This document shows, piece after piece, positions 1 through 10,446 of a stretch of DNA of 64,000 bases. The translations under genes and the position numbers were made by a program. The notes under the pieces were generated by a model. That model did no database searches and had not been told where the DNA came from. It was given only the letters and a program-made list of their open reading frames with translations. The stretch is taken from assembly GCF_964340395.1 (NCBI RefSeq), contig NC_135551.1:19996003-20060002 (forward strand), given 5' to 3'. How positions within the stretch are numbered: position 1 is the stretch's first letter; each line of letters begins with the position of its first letter. This stretch comes from Glandiceps talaboti (taxonomy: Eukaryota; Hemichordata; Enteropneusta; Spengelidae).

Positions 1-104
1 CATACATACATACATACATACATACATACATACATACATACATACATACATACATACACACATACACACGCACCACACAGAGACACGGACACAGACACAA
101 ACGG

Positions 105-155
<51 letters not shown>

Positions 156-162
156 TAGCCAT

Positions 163-221
<59 letters not shown>

Positions 222-232
222 CACAGGTACAC
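1..232. repeat. Compound microsatellite (CATA)n / (CAGA)n
   Basis: Uninterrupted CATA tetranucleotides fill about the first 57 bases. After a short spacer, two runs of CAGA/GACA units follow, separated by one interruption near 157-163. The array starts at the window edge, so its true length is unknown. ORFs across it are repeat artefacts. Confidence 0.97.
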
Positions 233-1100
<868 letters not shown>

Positions 1101-1260
1101 TATGGTTTAAGAGTATCTAAGCATCATCCATCATGGTGTACAGTACACAGCACTTATTACTCACATTTACAAGTTTCGTACCTTTATACATGTATGTGTT
1201 AGCCTGTTTACATCGCGATCTGTGATTTGCTTCACTGTCTCACTAAACCGCTTGTATTGC

Positions 1261-1560
1261 ATGCTTGCAACGGCAAACGATTAATGGGGTGTAAAACCGT
1301 CCACAAAACCTGCTTGGTTTTTAAAAAAATGCACTCAAACTAATTAGTCACAATGGGGAGTGATAACGTCGTCAGCCTCATTGAATATATTAAAATGAAG
1401 TCAATGTTTAAATGTCCATTTAGACTAATCGTTGAGATGAGCACAAGAGCGACATAATTTACATTAGCGATTGTGTATTGTGGAAATATCTATAAATAGG
1501 CATGTTGATAACTCTGCCATTATGGGCGTGACTAAAGTGATCGTTTGCCGTTGCAAGCAT
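1261..1560. mobile_element. MITE-like element with 21-bp terminal inverted repeats
   Basis: The first 21 bases (starting ATGCTTGCAACGGCAAACGA) and the last 21 bases (1540-1560) are exact reverse complements, giving a 300-bp unit. It has no coding capacity, as expected for a non-autonomous DNA transposon. No clear target-site duplication is visible, so the superfamily is open and the ends may be off by a base or two. The unit is inferred from a single copy in this window. Confidence 0.6.
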
Positions 1561-1574
1561 CACAAGCTGTTAGT

Positions 1575-1716
1575 TAGTCTTGCTGCTAGACGTTCGGGCT
1601 TTCTTTTGATGGTATAACTATAAGCGAACGAAGTTCGCATGTGAGGGCTTGCCCTAGTCTTGCTGCTAGACGTTCGGGCTTTCTTTCGATGCTATAACTA
1701 TAAGCGAACGAAGTTC
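1575..1716. repeat. Two-copy direct repeat, period 80 bp
   Basis: A segment of about 62 bp beginning TAGTCTTGCTGCTAGACGTT at 1575 recurs at 1655 with only two visible substitutions. Each copy ends in a small inverted pair of GCGAAC/GTTC(GC). It starts 14 bases after the preceding MITE-like element. Confidence 0.85.
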
Positions 1717-2457
1717 AGTCTAGCGAATGTCATTTTCAGACCGGACATTCCATTGAGATTACGATAAGCGGTGGGTTGGGCCATATATGCATATATATAT
1801 ATATACACACTTTAATATATTCAATCTCTGCATGCAGGTGTTGACAAACACATTTATGTCATTACTATGGCTTATCGGTTTATGGTAATTGTGAGTTTGA
1901 TGAGTGTGTAGACGTTGTCATTCACATATTTCAGTTAACGCATTGGTGGTTATTTATACAAGCCCCTCCTTAAGATGAATATGCATGAAAATTTAGCTAT
2001 TGTCCTCTATTTGTGCTTGTCGCTAATACGGTTCTCTGATTGGCAGTTATTTATATCCTGATGACATTCGCTCGACCTCGGATGTTCCATCCTCGATAGC
2101 GTTGTTCGGCTGTGTGTCGTATTTTATCGGAAGAACATCCGAGGGCTAGCTGATAGACTAGCTGTTAGTGAGACATCAAGCAAACACACAAATTGTGATG
2201 TATATATGGAAAAGTTGTGTCGGTGAAATGTATGTTTCATTATTGCGTAGTTAAAGTTGTAGCAAAGCTAATATGTATCTGTAGAGAGTCGACATTGAGT
2301 CATACTTTCTTTCCGAGGCAGAATTAAATTTAAATCCCTTGGGTAGGCCTACAATTTAATTCCCCTTTTTAATCACCATGCAGACTTTACGTACTCAATA
2401 TCCACTTCTACGTTCCCTAACATCAAATACCCATGTATAATTTTCATGAGATGTCAC
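1717..2457. other. Gene-free stretch with a short hairpin
   Basis: No gene is visible. A 12-bp perfect inverted repeat (CCTCGGATGTTC at 2076-2087, complement at 2133-2144) with a 45-base loop is the only structure I noted. A short (AT)n tract lies near 1785-1805. Confidence 0.55.
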
Positions 2458-2458
2458 C

Positions 2459-2552
<94 letters not shown>
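2458..2552. repeat. (TCTG)n microsatellite
   Basis: About 24 perfect tetranucleotide units. This is the reverse complement of the CAGA motif that dominates the start of the window. Confidence 0.97.
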
Positions 2553-2553
<1 letters not shown>

Positions 2554-3465
2554 GACTCGCTCTCTCAATTATGGAAATATTATAAAACGTCCTAAAAGCA
2601 AAATATATCTAATCGTACAGATTTCGAGATGTTAAACGTTTTGATGGAATTTGTACACTTGCTATGTTTCAAATTGTCTTGCGTATGCCGGTAATATAAA
2701 GCAAGCTCACATCTTGGCATCTTGTTGTCATAGCAACTGCGAAATAGGAGCAAGTCGAATCTGCGATTGAGTGTTTAACGACCGTTGCTGGATAATGAAT
2801 AAGCTTATGATTTGATCAAGAATTTACGTCGAAGGGAAATCGGGGGGGGGGGAGGGGAGGGGATGAATGTATGGATATCATGTATCTTATATACATATAT
2901 ATATATCAGGCCTTGTGCTTACTTTTGAGTTTTATTCTGGCATTCTGAGTTTTATCTCGGAGCTGAGAGTGATTCTCAAAATCTTTTAGCTCAAAATAGG
3001 CGTGGGTATTATTGAGATGAAACGTGTCGTGTTTCAAACAGCACTGAAATCATGTACTTGAAAATCAAATAAGCATGGTCAGTTTATTACCTTCGAACAC
3101 CTGTGTTGAAAATTATCTCTCAAAAAAGACTGCAATGATGATTACATTTCGTGTACGAAGGGAAATATGGTTGTGTTTTAGAGCAATCAATCTTGTGTAC
3201 GTAGACTGTGACGCCACTATGTCTAACATTACCGTGTGGTTGGGCTTCAACATCACGATTCGCCTTTGTTAAGCATACAAAATACTAATGTAGAGACATA
3301 TCATCAATTCATACTGATGGAAAAAGCAATACGTCAAGCATATGAATATAGGTATTAGTTTGATTCACCTCTGAAACTATAATGAACGTGGTGACGACAA
3401 TTTTGAAGCTTAATTTAATCTGTAAGAAACAACAACAGTAGCCAAACATATGTAGTAGTAATTGT
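2553..3465. other. Gene-free stretch
   Basis: Nothing supportable beyond a short poly-G patch near 2842 and an (AT)n tract near 2890. The 65-codon frame at 3075-3272 shows no recognisable domain. Confidence 0.55.
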
Positions 3466-3815
3466 ATACATACATACATACTTACATACATACATACATA
3501 CATGCATACATACATACATACATACATACATACATACATACATACATGCATACATACATAGACAGACAGACAGACAGACAGACACACACACACACACACA
3601 CACAAATGTACATACATGCTTCATAGTCGTTGGAGAAAGCAACGTCTATGCATGTACTGCACTCACTCACTCACTCACTCACTCACTCACTCACTCACTC
3701 ACTCACTCACTCACTCACTCACTCACTCACTCACTCACTCACTCACTCACTCACTCACTCACTCATTCATTCATTCATTCATTCATTCATTCATTCATTC
3801 ATTCATACATACATT
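3466..3815. repeat. Compound microsatellite (CATA)n-(CAGA)n-(CA)n and (ACTC)n-(ATTC)n
   Basis: Two adjacent arrays are separated by about 50 unique bases. The first runs CATA, then CAGA, then CA. The second runs about 26 ACTC units that change abruptly to about 10 ATTC units. All ORFs here (His-Ser-Leu-Thr or Tyr-Val-Cys-Met repeats) are artefacts. Confidence 0.96.
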
Positions 3816-5012
3816 TGTTGTTTTTAAATGACATCACCAGATTTATTGGAACACTGAATGATACTAAATAACTACTGTGTCAATATGGGTGTTTCCACCG
3901 AAGGATCGGATCATGGCAATCATTCAGACGTGAGAGGGCTCAAAACCTCCACGTGAGACTCGCGCGAACGTCTATATTTGTATCGCAAGCCAAGTGAATG
4001 TTTATTTGAGGGGGGCAATATATATGTAAATGTGTGTATTGCTAATTGTAATTATAATTACATCTTCAAGTTAGACTTCGAAAATCGGAAAGATCGTAAA
4101 TCTGAGAATGTGAGAGACAACTTTTAGGCAGGTAACTGTCCCGGATGTTCATATCCAAACCATACTGGTATTATGGTATGTGAATGAAACCTATACGTGA
4201 TGGTCACGTGACTGCGTTGATTCATGAATATCAAATTCTAAGTGTTCAACCTGCGAGCGCGAGCGTACACCATAGAAAGAAACAAATTTGCTAATGTTTT
4301 GGCATTTTGTGTTTTCACAAGAAAGTTCCCGAAGGCTTTTAAAAATCGTACGTCGTGAAATTCGCAAATTAACATTGATTAGATTTTGATATAAATTGCT
4401 AGGTCACGAGTTTGCAGAACAAACAGGTGAATCGTGCTTCCTCGGAACGAAAATAGTCATTTATACTTTCAGCGATAGATAAAGTACGAAACATGTAAAA
4501 AACAAACCCTGCGGTTATATTCAAACATACCAGATTGTACATCGTCAATGGTTTGTTTCGATTATAAATGAATGCAACAATCAATCGATACACATAGTAA
4601 TTCAGAGATAACTGATCGGCCAGACTACTTCACTGTCAGTTGGTATTCCACGACGCCGAAATTCGTGACTCTGGTAAGGGGAAAATAGTTATGGTATATA
4701 ACAGGGGCATGACGATAATTTCTCTATGGACTTGCTGCGATTACTACATTAACAACCTGTCTCCGGAAATTCGTTTCCCATCACTGCTATCCTCTTCGAT
4801 GTATTAAAATAGGGATGCCCTAAATGCGCGACGCTGAGTTGTTTCCTGGCAACAAATGTAACTGTGGAAAGATGAGACTCCTGGGAGCAGTGGAAAAAAA
4901 ATCTCGCTTAGCTGGTTGTTACTGTGTGTCGTGACAGAGCCCTGTACACGATTTTTTTCTCTAGTCATCGTGATATTCTGGATTTTTTTTTCAATGGCAC
5001 TCTTAGGCGTTA
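3816..5012. other. Gene-free stretch left of the LTR element
   Basis: No exon or transposon is recognised. CpG is frequent, as in the rest of the first 17 kb. Confidence 0.5.
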
Positions 5013-5016
5013 TAGT
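5013..5016. repeat. Target-site duplication of the LTR element, left copy
   Basis: TAGT here is repeated at 10447-10450, immediately outside the two outer LTR ends. A 4-bp duplication suits LTR integrases. The match extends to ATAGT if the terminal A of the right LTR is counted. Confidence 0.8.
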
Positions 5017-5315
5017 TGTCACGTGATCGAGTGAACTGTTGTTGTTAAATGGTAGCTTATATAAAAATATGCACGTCAGTTGTTGATGTGACTACCTGGT
5101 GATATGGGGTGGTATGGGCTTATTAGTCAAGGTATCGCTTGACGCCCAATGTCGATAAACGCACTGCGGAGAGTAGAATACAATTTAAACCATAACGGGT
5201 TACGTTTAATTTCTTAAATCAAACATTAACAACACAATAATAAGTAGCTAGCTGTACGATGTAGTACTAACAAAATAAAAGGGGGGGGGGAAATAAATAA
5301 ATAATAAATAGGCTC

Positions 5316-5640
5316 TCGGCACGCAAACCGATACCGTCAGATTAGAGAACTTAGATACTACACCTCGGTGCGCAAACCGAGGGGGGACGACTCGCAACGA
5401 ATGTTATTCCAGTAGGCAAACCGAAATAAGGACACCTTCTTGTAATTCTAGCACGCAAACTAGAATGGGACGACGAATCTCTAATCTGAAATACGCTCTA
5501 TATGTCCAGGTACGCAAACCAAGACAACCGTCGATACAGATCTCGACACGCAAATCGAGAGGGCCTCCGATACACAAAAGGGGGGACTGCTCGCTACAAA
5601 TCTCGACAGGCAAATCGAGATGGCCTCCGGCAGACAAACG
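5316..5640 (-). repeat. Array of small hairpins with a shared GCAAA loop inside the LTR
   Basis: About nine short inverted repeats share an 8-base loop of form (C/T)(A/G)(C/G)GCAAA, while their stems differ. Clear ones are TCGG/CCGA around 5320-5327, CCTCGG/CCGAGG around 5369-5376, ATTCTAG/CTAGAAT around 5452-5459, and TCTCGA/TCGAGA around 5547-5554 and 5607-5614. Weaker members sit near 5413, 5511, 5571 and 5631. On the element's sense strand the loop reads TTTGCGTG. LTR copy B carries the same array, with one arm of the second hairpin deleted. Confidence 0.75.
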
Positions 5641-5740
5641 GGGAACTGCTCACTTAAACTAAGAAATTAGGGCTATTTATAGGCTTTACCTGGATCCTAG
5701 GGACATTCTAAATAGGCGAACGTCTGAGAAAACACTAATA

Positions 5741-6035
5741 ATAATAATAATATTTATTTCTTATAGAGCGCATTACATTAAAACAATCTCAATGCGCTGA
5801 ACAAAAGTATAAAAGTAATTTAAAATGTACATATACACAAGTATAAACATAATATGAAACAGGATAAAAATACAAAGACACGGAATGACATTTAAAAACT
5901 GAAATGTAAAAAAGTTAAAAATTAATAATAATGAGATCTAAAAAGATGACATTTCAAGGCAGATTTAAAACTGTTCAAAGTATGTGAAGAACGAAGACAT
6001 GATGGCAGGGCATTCCAAAGGCGTGGGCCGCTAGT
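5741..6035 (-). mobile_element. 5'-truncated non-LTR retrotransposon (LINE) 3' end, CR1/L2-like
   Basis: Read on the minus strand, this piece ends in a GCGCTCTATAAG-type motif followed by an (ATT)n tail at 5741-5755. That arrangement is typical of CR1/L2-type LINE 3' ends. LTR copy B acts as the empty site: there the flanks meet directly (about 9175-9180), with at most a 3-4 bp shared ACT(A). The insertion is therefore younger than, or at least independent of, the LTR pair. It covers only the last part of the second ORF and the 3' UTR. Confidence 0.82.
5922..6032 (-). pseudogene. LINE ORF2 C-terminal fragment
   Basis: The minus frame carries the motif GPRLWNALPSCLR followed by a FKSALKCHLF-type ending and a stop at 5922. 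This is the usual C-terminal tail of reverse transcriptases from CR1/jockey-like LINEs in marine invertebrates. Only about 35 residues belong to the LINE. The open frame upstream (to 6128) is LTR sequence read by chance. There is no catalytic domain. Confidence 0.8.
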
Positions 6036-6327
6036 ACTCGATACATCTAAGCTATAGAGCCAATCACAGAAAACTAATCTGCATAACTCATCGTAACTAT
6101 AGAATACAATGTTGCAAAACCTGAACATGTTTACATAGTTGTTAGGGTAACATCACGTACTAAGTAGAAGTGCATGAACTATTATTAGAAATACAAAACT
6201 GGTTCTTATCGTATAAAAAGGTCAACGAACGTACGAACATCTAGGGTGAAATATACAACGCGTCAAAAGTAATAAACACTGTATCCGTTGTCCAATCTAG
6301 AACTACGCAATACGTAAAACCGTCACA

Positions 6328-6340
6328 TTACCCTCTCTCA
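6328..6340 (-). promoter_or_regulatory. Polypurine tract of the LTR element
   Basis: On the minus strand the sequence reads CTGAGAGAGGGTAA directly before the LTR start TGTGACGG. A purine run abutting the 3' LTR is where plus-strand DNA synthesis is primed. It supports the minus orientation together with the tRNA primer site at the other end. Confidence 0.7.
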
Positions 6341-6837
6341 GGACAATGAAGTCCCAACCATTGTCTCGAAAAATTCGTAAAAACTCCTAAAAATTGAACG
6401 ATGCTAAAACTATGACGTTGGTAAAAATTGTGAAATCCTACTATAGTAAAAATATTCTGACAAAACTACTATCACAAGATACAATATTTCTAAACATTCT
6501 AACATGAAAGTGAAACTTCTACTAAAAATCTTACCTTCTAAAAATTGTATGCGATGTTAATGGGTCCCAACCTATATCGTACATGTACAGCTAGCACACA
6601 CATAAAATTCAATAAATTGAATACAAATATTTAAGTAGAGTTCGTATAGTTCATAAAACAGTGTCCTTATAAAATGTCTTCTTTCTTCTTAGCACAAAAT
6701 TAATTCGGCGTAGCTAGTATCGTACGTACATCCTTCTACGTAGCCCGTACGCGGGATGGCGCTACCGGTTCCTAATTCTTCAGAGTTCTACATTCTTGCC
6801 TGGGGTAGGCGGACTGTCTAGATCTTCATTGAAATTT

Positions 6838-7368
6838 TCAGTTTCCCCTGGGGGGGGATAGCTCAGATAAGATAGCTGCAGGGGTCTTGGTCTTCTTGTT
6901 TTTCTTTGCTCTTTTTCTTGGTGGCGATGTTTGCGTCTCGGTTTGCGTCGATTCCGAAGCTACAGGTGTTGTCTTTGCTTGCTGTGGTGACGCTTGTCGT
7001 TCTGTATACACCGTACGCGTTGCCACCTGTTGCTTCAGGTGGTAAACTCTTTTCGTCGTTACTTCTTGGTCTACTTCAGGACTTGTAAAATTCCTGACGA
7101 AATGTATTTCTTCAATTTTGTCTACATCGTTAGCGTGAAGTTTGATCAGTGACAAGAACGGAAACCCTTCTTCCCTACGTTCGTGAACTATTTCTTCTTC
7201 GGTCGAATTTCCTTGACTTTGTACACACGGGTGACAATTGTATTGGTGGGTGTGTTGGAAAGCAGCCTTACACCGAGGGCAAACCCTACGTTTGTGTTGG
7301 TCTAGAACAAACTGGTTCATTGTCGTTGTGCTAATGTACGTACTACCTCTTTCGATGTTTCGATGCAA
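6838..7368 (-). CDS. LTR-element internal ORF, 176 codons, Cys/His cluster
   Basis: This open frame in the element's sense strand codes for about 176 residues. Near residues 29-47 it has a C-x2-C-x5-H-x-H-x3-C-x2-C cluster that could bind zinc. The C-terminal half is rich in Gln, Thr, Pro and Lys, with a basic stretch RKRAKKNKKTK near the end that resembles a nuclear-localisation or nucleic-acid-binding tail. I do not recognise the family. It could be a gag-like or accessory protein of the retroelement. No protease or polymerase motif is present. The frame ends about 500 bases before the 3' LTR. Confidence 0.55.
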   Translation of the reverse strand: MHRNIERGSTYISTTTMNQFVLDQHKRRVCPRCKAAFQHTHQYNCHPCVQSQGNSTEEEIVHERREEGFPFLSLIKLHANDVDKIEEIHFVRNFTSPEVDQEVTTKRVYHLKQQVATRTVYTERQASPQQAKTTPVASESTQTETQTSPPRKRAKKNKKTKTPAAILSELSPPRGN

Positions 7369-7726
7369 GTGCGGGGTTTCGTTTTGGGGGGACTAAATTT
7401 GTAAGAAAGAGTGTAGCTAATTTCCAAACTTTTGGCCAATCACAGTAATTCTTGGTACCCCATATATGGGATATCTCCTTGGCAACCAACTGTACACGCC
7501 TCTGTCATGTGGGCGAGTTGCTTTACCATGTACCAAGATACCAATATTATTTATGGGGTGAATGTCTGCTTTGTGGGAGTGATTCGACTTGTAGACATAT
7601 TTCTAAAGTCTTCGGAAGTCACTGTACTACGATGTAGTTAAAGCAGTATACGTCATTCAGAACACTCGTAGAAATCGTTCATGGTCCTTTTGTTGGAGTC
7701 ACTTTCTTTCTCATGGAGTTGGACGT
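7369..7726. other. LTR-element interior, no ORF assigned
   Basis: This lies between the Cys/His ORF and the antisense Gypsy fragment. I see no retroviral motif on either strand; it is likely decayed interior sequence. Confidence 0.5.
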
Positions 7727-8017
7727 GATGTAAAGGTTGAATATTTGGGACATATCATTTCAGAGGAAGGTATAACTACAAGTCCTGATAAAGTAAAAGC
7801 AGTACAAGACTGGCCCATACCCAAGAACCAGCGTGAAATTCGTAGCTTTCTTGGTCTCGCCTCATACTACCGTAGATTCGTACCTAATTTCTCAACTATT
7901 GCAAAACCACTGAACAAACTGATGGAGAAACATCAACCCTTTTTCTGGGATGCTGAATGTGATGAAGCATTTCTGAAAATTAAGGACTACTTGGTGAGTT
8001 CTCCTGTTTTCGTGTGA
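7727..8017 (+). pseudogene. Ty3/Gypsy reverse transcriptase fragment, antisense to its host element
   Basis: The plus frame starts inside a YLGHIISEEGI motif. It continues with KVKAVQDWPIPKN and RSFLGLASYYRRFVPNFS, then FFWDAECDEAF-x2-IKDYL. These are the palm-to-thumb end and the junction to RNase H of Ty3/Gypsy polymerases. The YxDD active site lies upstream and is missing, and the frame stops at 8015-8017. The surrounding LTR element reads the other way, so this is most likely a separate scrap inserted or recombined into the interior, not its own pol gene. Confidence 0.85.
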
Positions 8018-8344
8018 CACATTACCATTTTCGTTAACGGGTACAAAATTATCTATGTTTGTGTTATCTGTAGCCAAATGCCCTCTTGGGACACGCTCAC
8101 TTGTAGGCGGACTTGCCCTGAACAAAGTTGAACGAACTTTCTCTACTGTTCGATTGAGGAACGTTCCCAAGGGACTGCTCTGTTTACGTCGTATCGTGTC
8201 TACGGTACCCTGAGCACTATCCGGGGTCACGGTCAAGCTCCCCTGAGTATTGTCTGGTGTTGACTTTATTATTATGAAATCAGATGTATCGTCTAAACTA
8301 CTCGTTCTATCTGTTGACAATGTGTCGTTTAATGATGAGGCCAT
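8018..8344 (-). pseudogene. Gag-like N-terminal ORF of the LTR element, interrupted
   Basis: On the minus strand an ATG at 8344, about 90 bases downstream of the tRNA primer site, opens a Ser/Thr/Asp-rich frame beginning MASSLNDTLS. The frame stays open to 7892, but from about 8017 it merely reads the reverse of the Gypsy fragment. Roughly the first 108 residues are therefore original. Position and composition suit the start of gag. No capsid or zinc-knuckle motif is seen, and the family is not recognised. Confidence 0.55.
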
Positions 8345-8435
8345 TATGAAATAATGAAAGTTGAAATTTTATCGCTATCTCCGTATGCGCTTGAAAATCT
8401 TTTATCGACTTCAAAAATCACCAGTTGTTTGTAAA

Positions 8436-8453
8436 ATCCCACCGCTGCCACCA
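8436..8453 (-). promoter_or_regulatory. Primer binding site, complementary to leucine tRNA
   Basis: On the minus strand the 18 bases read TGGTGGCAGCGGTGGGAT, three bases inside the LTR edge at 8457. This complements the 3' acceptor end of the leucine tRNA isoacceptors whose acceptor stem ends CGCTGCCA plus CCA. It fixes the element's direction and indicates leucine-tRNA priming. Confidence 0.85.
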
Positions 8454-9316
8454 ATTTGTGACGCCGTGACCGAGTGAACTGTTGTTGTTAAATGGTAGCT
8501 GATATATGCACGTCAGTTGTTGATGTGACTACCTGGTGATATGGGCTTATTAGTCAAGGTATCGCTTGACGCCCAATGTCGATAAACGCACTGCGGAGAG
8601 TAGAATACAATTTAAACCATAAACGGGTTACGTTTAATTTCTTAAATCAAACATTAACAACACAATAATAAGTAGCTAGCTGTACGATGTAGTACTAACA
8701 AAATAAAAGGGGGGGGGGGAAATAAATAAATAATAAATAGGCTCTCGGCACGCAAACCGATACCGTCAGATTAGAGAACTTAGATACTAGTATTACTACA
8801 CCTCGGTGCGCAAACGGGACGACTCGCAACGAATGTTATTCCAGTAGGCAAACCGAAATAAGGACACCTTCTTGTAATTCTAGCACGCAAACTAGAATGG
8901 GACGACGAATCTCTAATCTGAAATACGCTCTATATGTCCAGGTACGCAAACCAAGACAACCGTCGATACAGATCTCGACACGCAAATCGAGAGGGCCTCC
9001 GATACACAAAAGGGGGGACTGCTCGCTACAAATCTCGACAGGCAAATCGAGATGGCCTCCGGCAGACAAACGGGGAACTTCTCACTTAAACTAAGAAATC
9101 AGGGCTATTTATAGACTTTACCTTGATCCTAGGGACGTTCTAAATAGGCGAACGTCTGAGAAAACACTACTAGATACATCTAAGCTATAGAGCCAATCAC
9201 AGAAAACTAATCTGCATAATTCATCGTAACTATAGAATACAATGTTGCAAAACCTAAATATGTTTACATAGTTGTTAGGGTAACATCACGTACTAAGTAG
9301 AAGTGCATGAACTATT

Positions 9317-9383
9317 ATTAGAAATACAAAACTGGTTCTTATCGTATAAAAAGGTCAACGAACGTACGAACATCTAGGGTGAA
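9317..9383. repeat. 67-bp direct repeat, left copy
   Basis: The last 67 bases before the foreign segment are repeated exactly at 10226-10292, just after it. The sequence belongs to the LTR; copy A has it once. It is far longer than any ordinary transposon target duplication. Confidence 0.9.
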
Positions 9384-9534
9384 TTATATTATACCAGTAT
9401 ATTGATGGTGGAAATCGAGGGATCTGATTGGTCTCGACATCGAACTAGCGCGTCTAAAACAAGTGATAATGCACTGCTGGTACGATAATGCACTGCTGGC
9501 ACGCGTCCAAATTTTGTTCGTCTACGAGCGTTGA

Positions 9535-9765
9535 GTTGTAGTCCGCCGTGATACTGACAGTGAACTCATCGAATTGTCAGAGGAGGATTTTCTCTCAATG
9601 AGACACTATTTTATGAGAAATTATGAAGGAAATTTCGAAAGCAACCCAGTCATCGCGTATTTGTTCAAATCATCGCCTACTACATGTACTAAGGTCAAGG
9701 TGCTAGGCATGCACGAGATCGGTCCCAGCCTCGGCGCGGTGCGGCTAGCTGGAGTGGAAACATTG
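9535..9765 (+). pseudogene. Exon-like open frame in the foreign segment
   Basis: After a TGA at 9532-9534 the frame is open for 77 codons and then meets a strong splice-donor match, CATTG|GTGAGC, at 9765/9766. Past it the frame stays open to a stop at 9787-9789. The peptide is of ordinary mixed composition (for example ELIELSEEDFLSMRHYFMRN), unlike the random frames elsewhere. A possible acceptor is TTGTAG or GACAG near 9541-9560. I do not recognise the protein. It could be a captured host exon or part of an unknown transposon. Confidence 0.35.
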
Positions 9766-9932
9766 GTGAGCTGTCCTGTCCTGTCATAAAAATGAAGCAA
9801 GTGAAAGAGGTTACACTGGCCGACTTACCATTAATCTAAATAGAAATTTGTCTGGGATCCTGTCCTAAATCTGCTGAGGTAACTTCCAGTAATATAAATA
9901 CATTGTAAATATCAACCTGTCTATCACTTCAC

Positions 9933-9995
9933 CGAGTCACGAATTCGGCCGGGAGCGATCGAAGCGAGTCACGAATTCGGCCGGGAGCGATCGAA
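9933..9995. repeat. 32-bp tandem duplication
   Basis: The unit starting CGAGTCACGAATTCGGCCGG occurs at 9933 and again at 9965 without a gap. It is CpG- and GC-rich compared with its surroundings. Confidence 0.9.
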
Positions 9996-10225
9996 TAAAC
10001 CACTTCAAGTTTATACCTTGAGTCAAACAGGTTGTTTATTCATCACTGTGCACTTTTAATGAGCCGATCAATGTACAGATTATCCCTAGAAACGACGAGC
10101 AGATAAAATAAATCCAGTCGCTGCACGACGTTCACATTATTGAGGCCAAGATCAGCTGTGCATATATTTCGTTCACTGGTCAAAACCGAGTGGTATACCA
10201 TCCCCAGGGGGTGGTTTATTGCTTA

Positions 10226-10292
10226 ATTAGAAATACAAAACTGGTTCTTATCGTATAAAAAGGTCAACGAACGTACGAACATCTAGGGTGAA
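10226..10292. repeat. 67-bp direct repeat, right copy
   Basis: Identical to 9317-9383; here it continues into the rest of LTR copy B. Confidence 0.9.
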
Positions 10293-10446
10293 ATATACAA
10301 CGCGTCAAAAGTAACTAAAAGGCCTAAGTATAAACAAATTGTAAACGGCACTTCAGTTAACGCGGTGTTTAGCATAATAAACACTGTATCCGTTGTCCAA
10401 TCCAGAGTCCAATCTAGAACTATACGCAATACGTAAAACCGTCACA

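Larger units (their letters stand above)
5017..6327 (-). repeat. LTR copy A (3' LTR of the minus-strand element)
   Basis: It begins TGTCACGTGATCGAGTGAAC and ends CCGTCACA in plus orientation. Apart from small indels it matches 8457-9383 plus 10292-10446. It is interrupted at about 5741-6035 by a LINE 3' end absent from copy B, and it lacks about 65 bases that copy B has after the GTAA near 6272. The near identity outside the indels suggests a fairly recent insertion. Confidence 0.9.
9384..10225. mobile_element. 842-bp foreign segment inside LTR copy B
   Basis: It is absent from LTR copy A and flanked by the 67-bp direct repeats. I could not find convincing terminal inverted repeats or a LINE tail. 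Inside are two copies of ACGATAATGCACTGCTGG near 9462-9498, an exon-like frame at 9535-9765, and a 32-bp tandem duplication at 9933-9995. The mechanism could be duplicative break repair with captured DNA or an unrecognised element. Confidence 0.65.
5017..10446 (-). mobile_element. LTR retrotransposon, complete outline, minus strand, non-autonomous
   Basis: Two long direct repeats (LTRs) start TG and end CA and share nearly all their sequence. They flank a 2.1-kb interior and are bounded by TAGT target duplications. Orientation is minus: just inside the right LTR lies a site complementary to a tRNA 3' end (8436-8453), and just inside the left LTR lies a purine-rich tract on the minus strand (6328-6340). 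The interior has a gag-like N-terminal ORF and a zinc-ligand-rich ORF, but I see no protease, reverse transcriptase or integrase in the element's own sense. The only RT-like piece (7727-8017) is short and antisense. Copying would therefore need enzymes from another element. The superfamily is not settled; Ty3/Gypsy is likely from the 4-5 bp duplication and leucine-tRNA primer. Both LTRs carry later insertions. Confidence 0.88.
8457..10446 (-). repeat. LTR copy B (5' LTR of the minus-strand element), interrupted
   Basis: It starts TGTGACGCCGTGACCGAGTG and ends CCGTCACA in plus orientation. It matches copy A except that it lacks the LINE insertion and is split after 9383 by an 842-bp foreign segment. 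It also keeps about 65 bases near 10313-10377 that are missing from copy A, where a TAA microhomology marks the deletion junction. Confidence 0.88.

Noticed and set aside
5404-5662. ORFs on both strands in the LTRs (77 and 65 codons, repeated near 8836-9094)
   Set aside because: They are created by the hairpin array in the LTR. They recur only because the LTR is duplicated, and the peptides follow the palindromes.
7745-8017. Gypsy RT fragment as the pol gene of the surrounding LTR element
   Set aside because: Primer site and purine tract show that the element reads on the minus strand, while this fragment reads on the plus strand and is under 300 bases.
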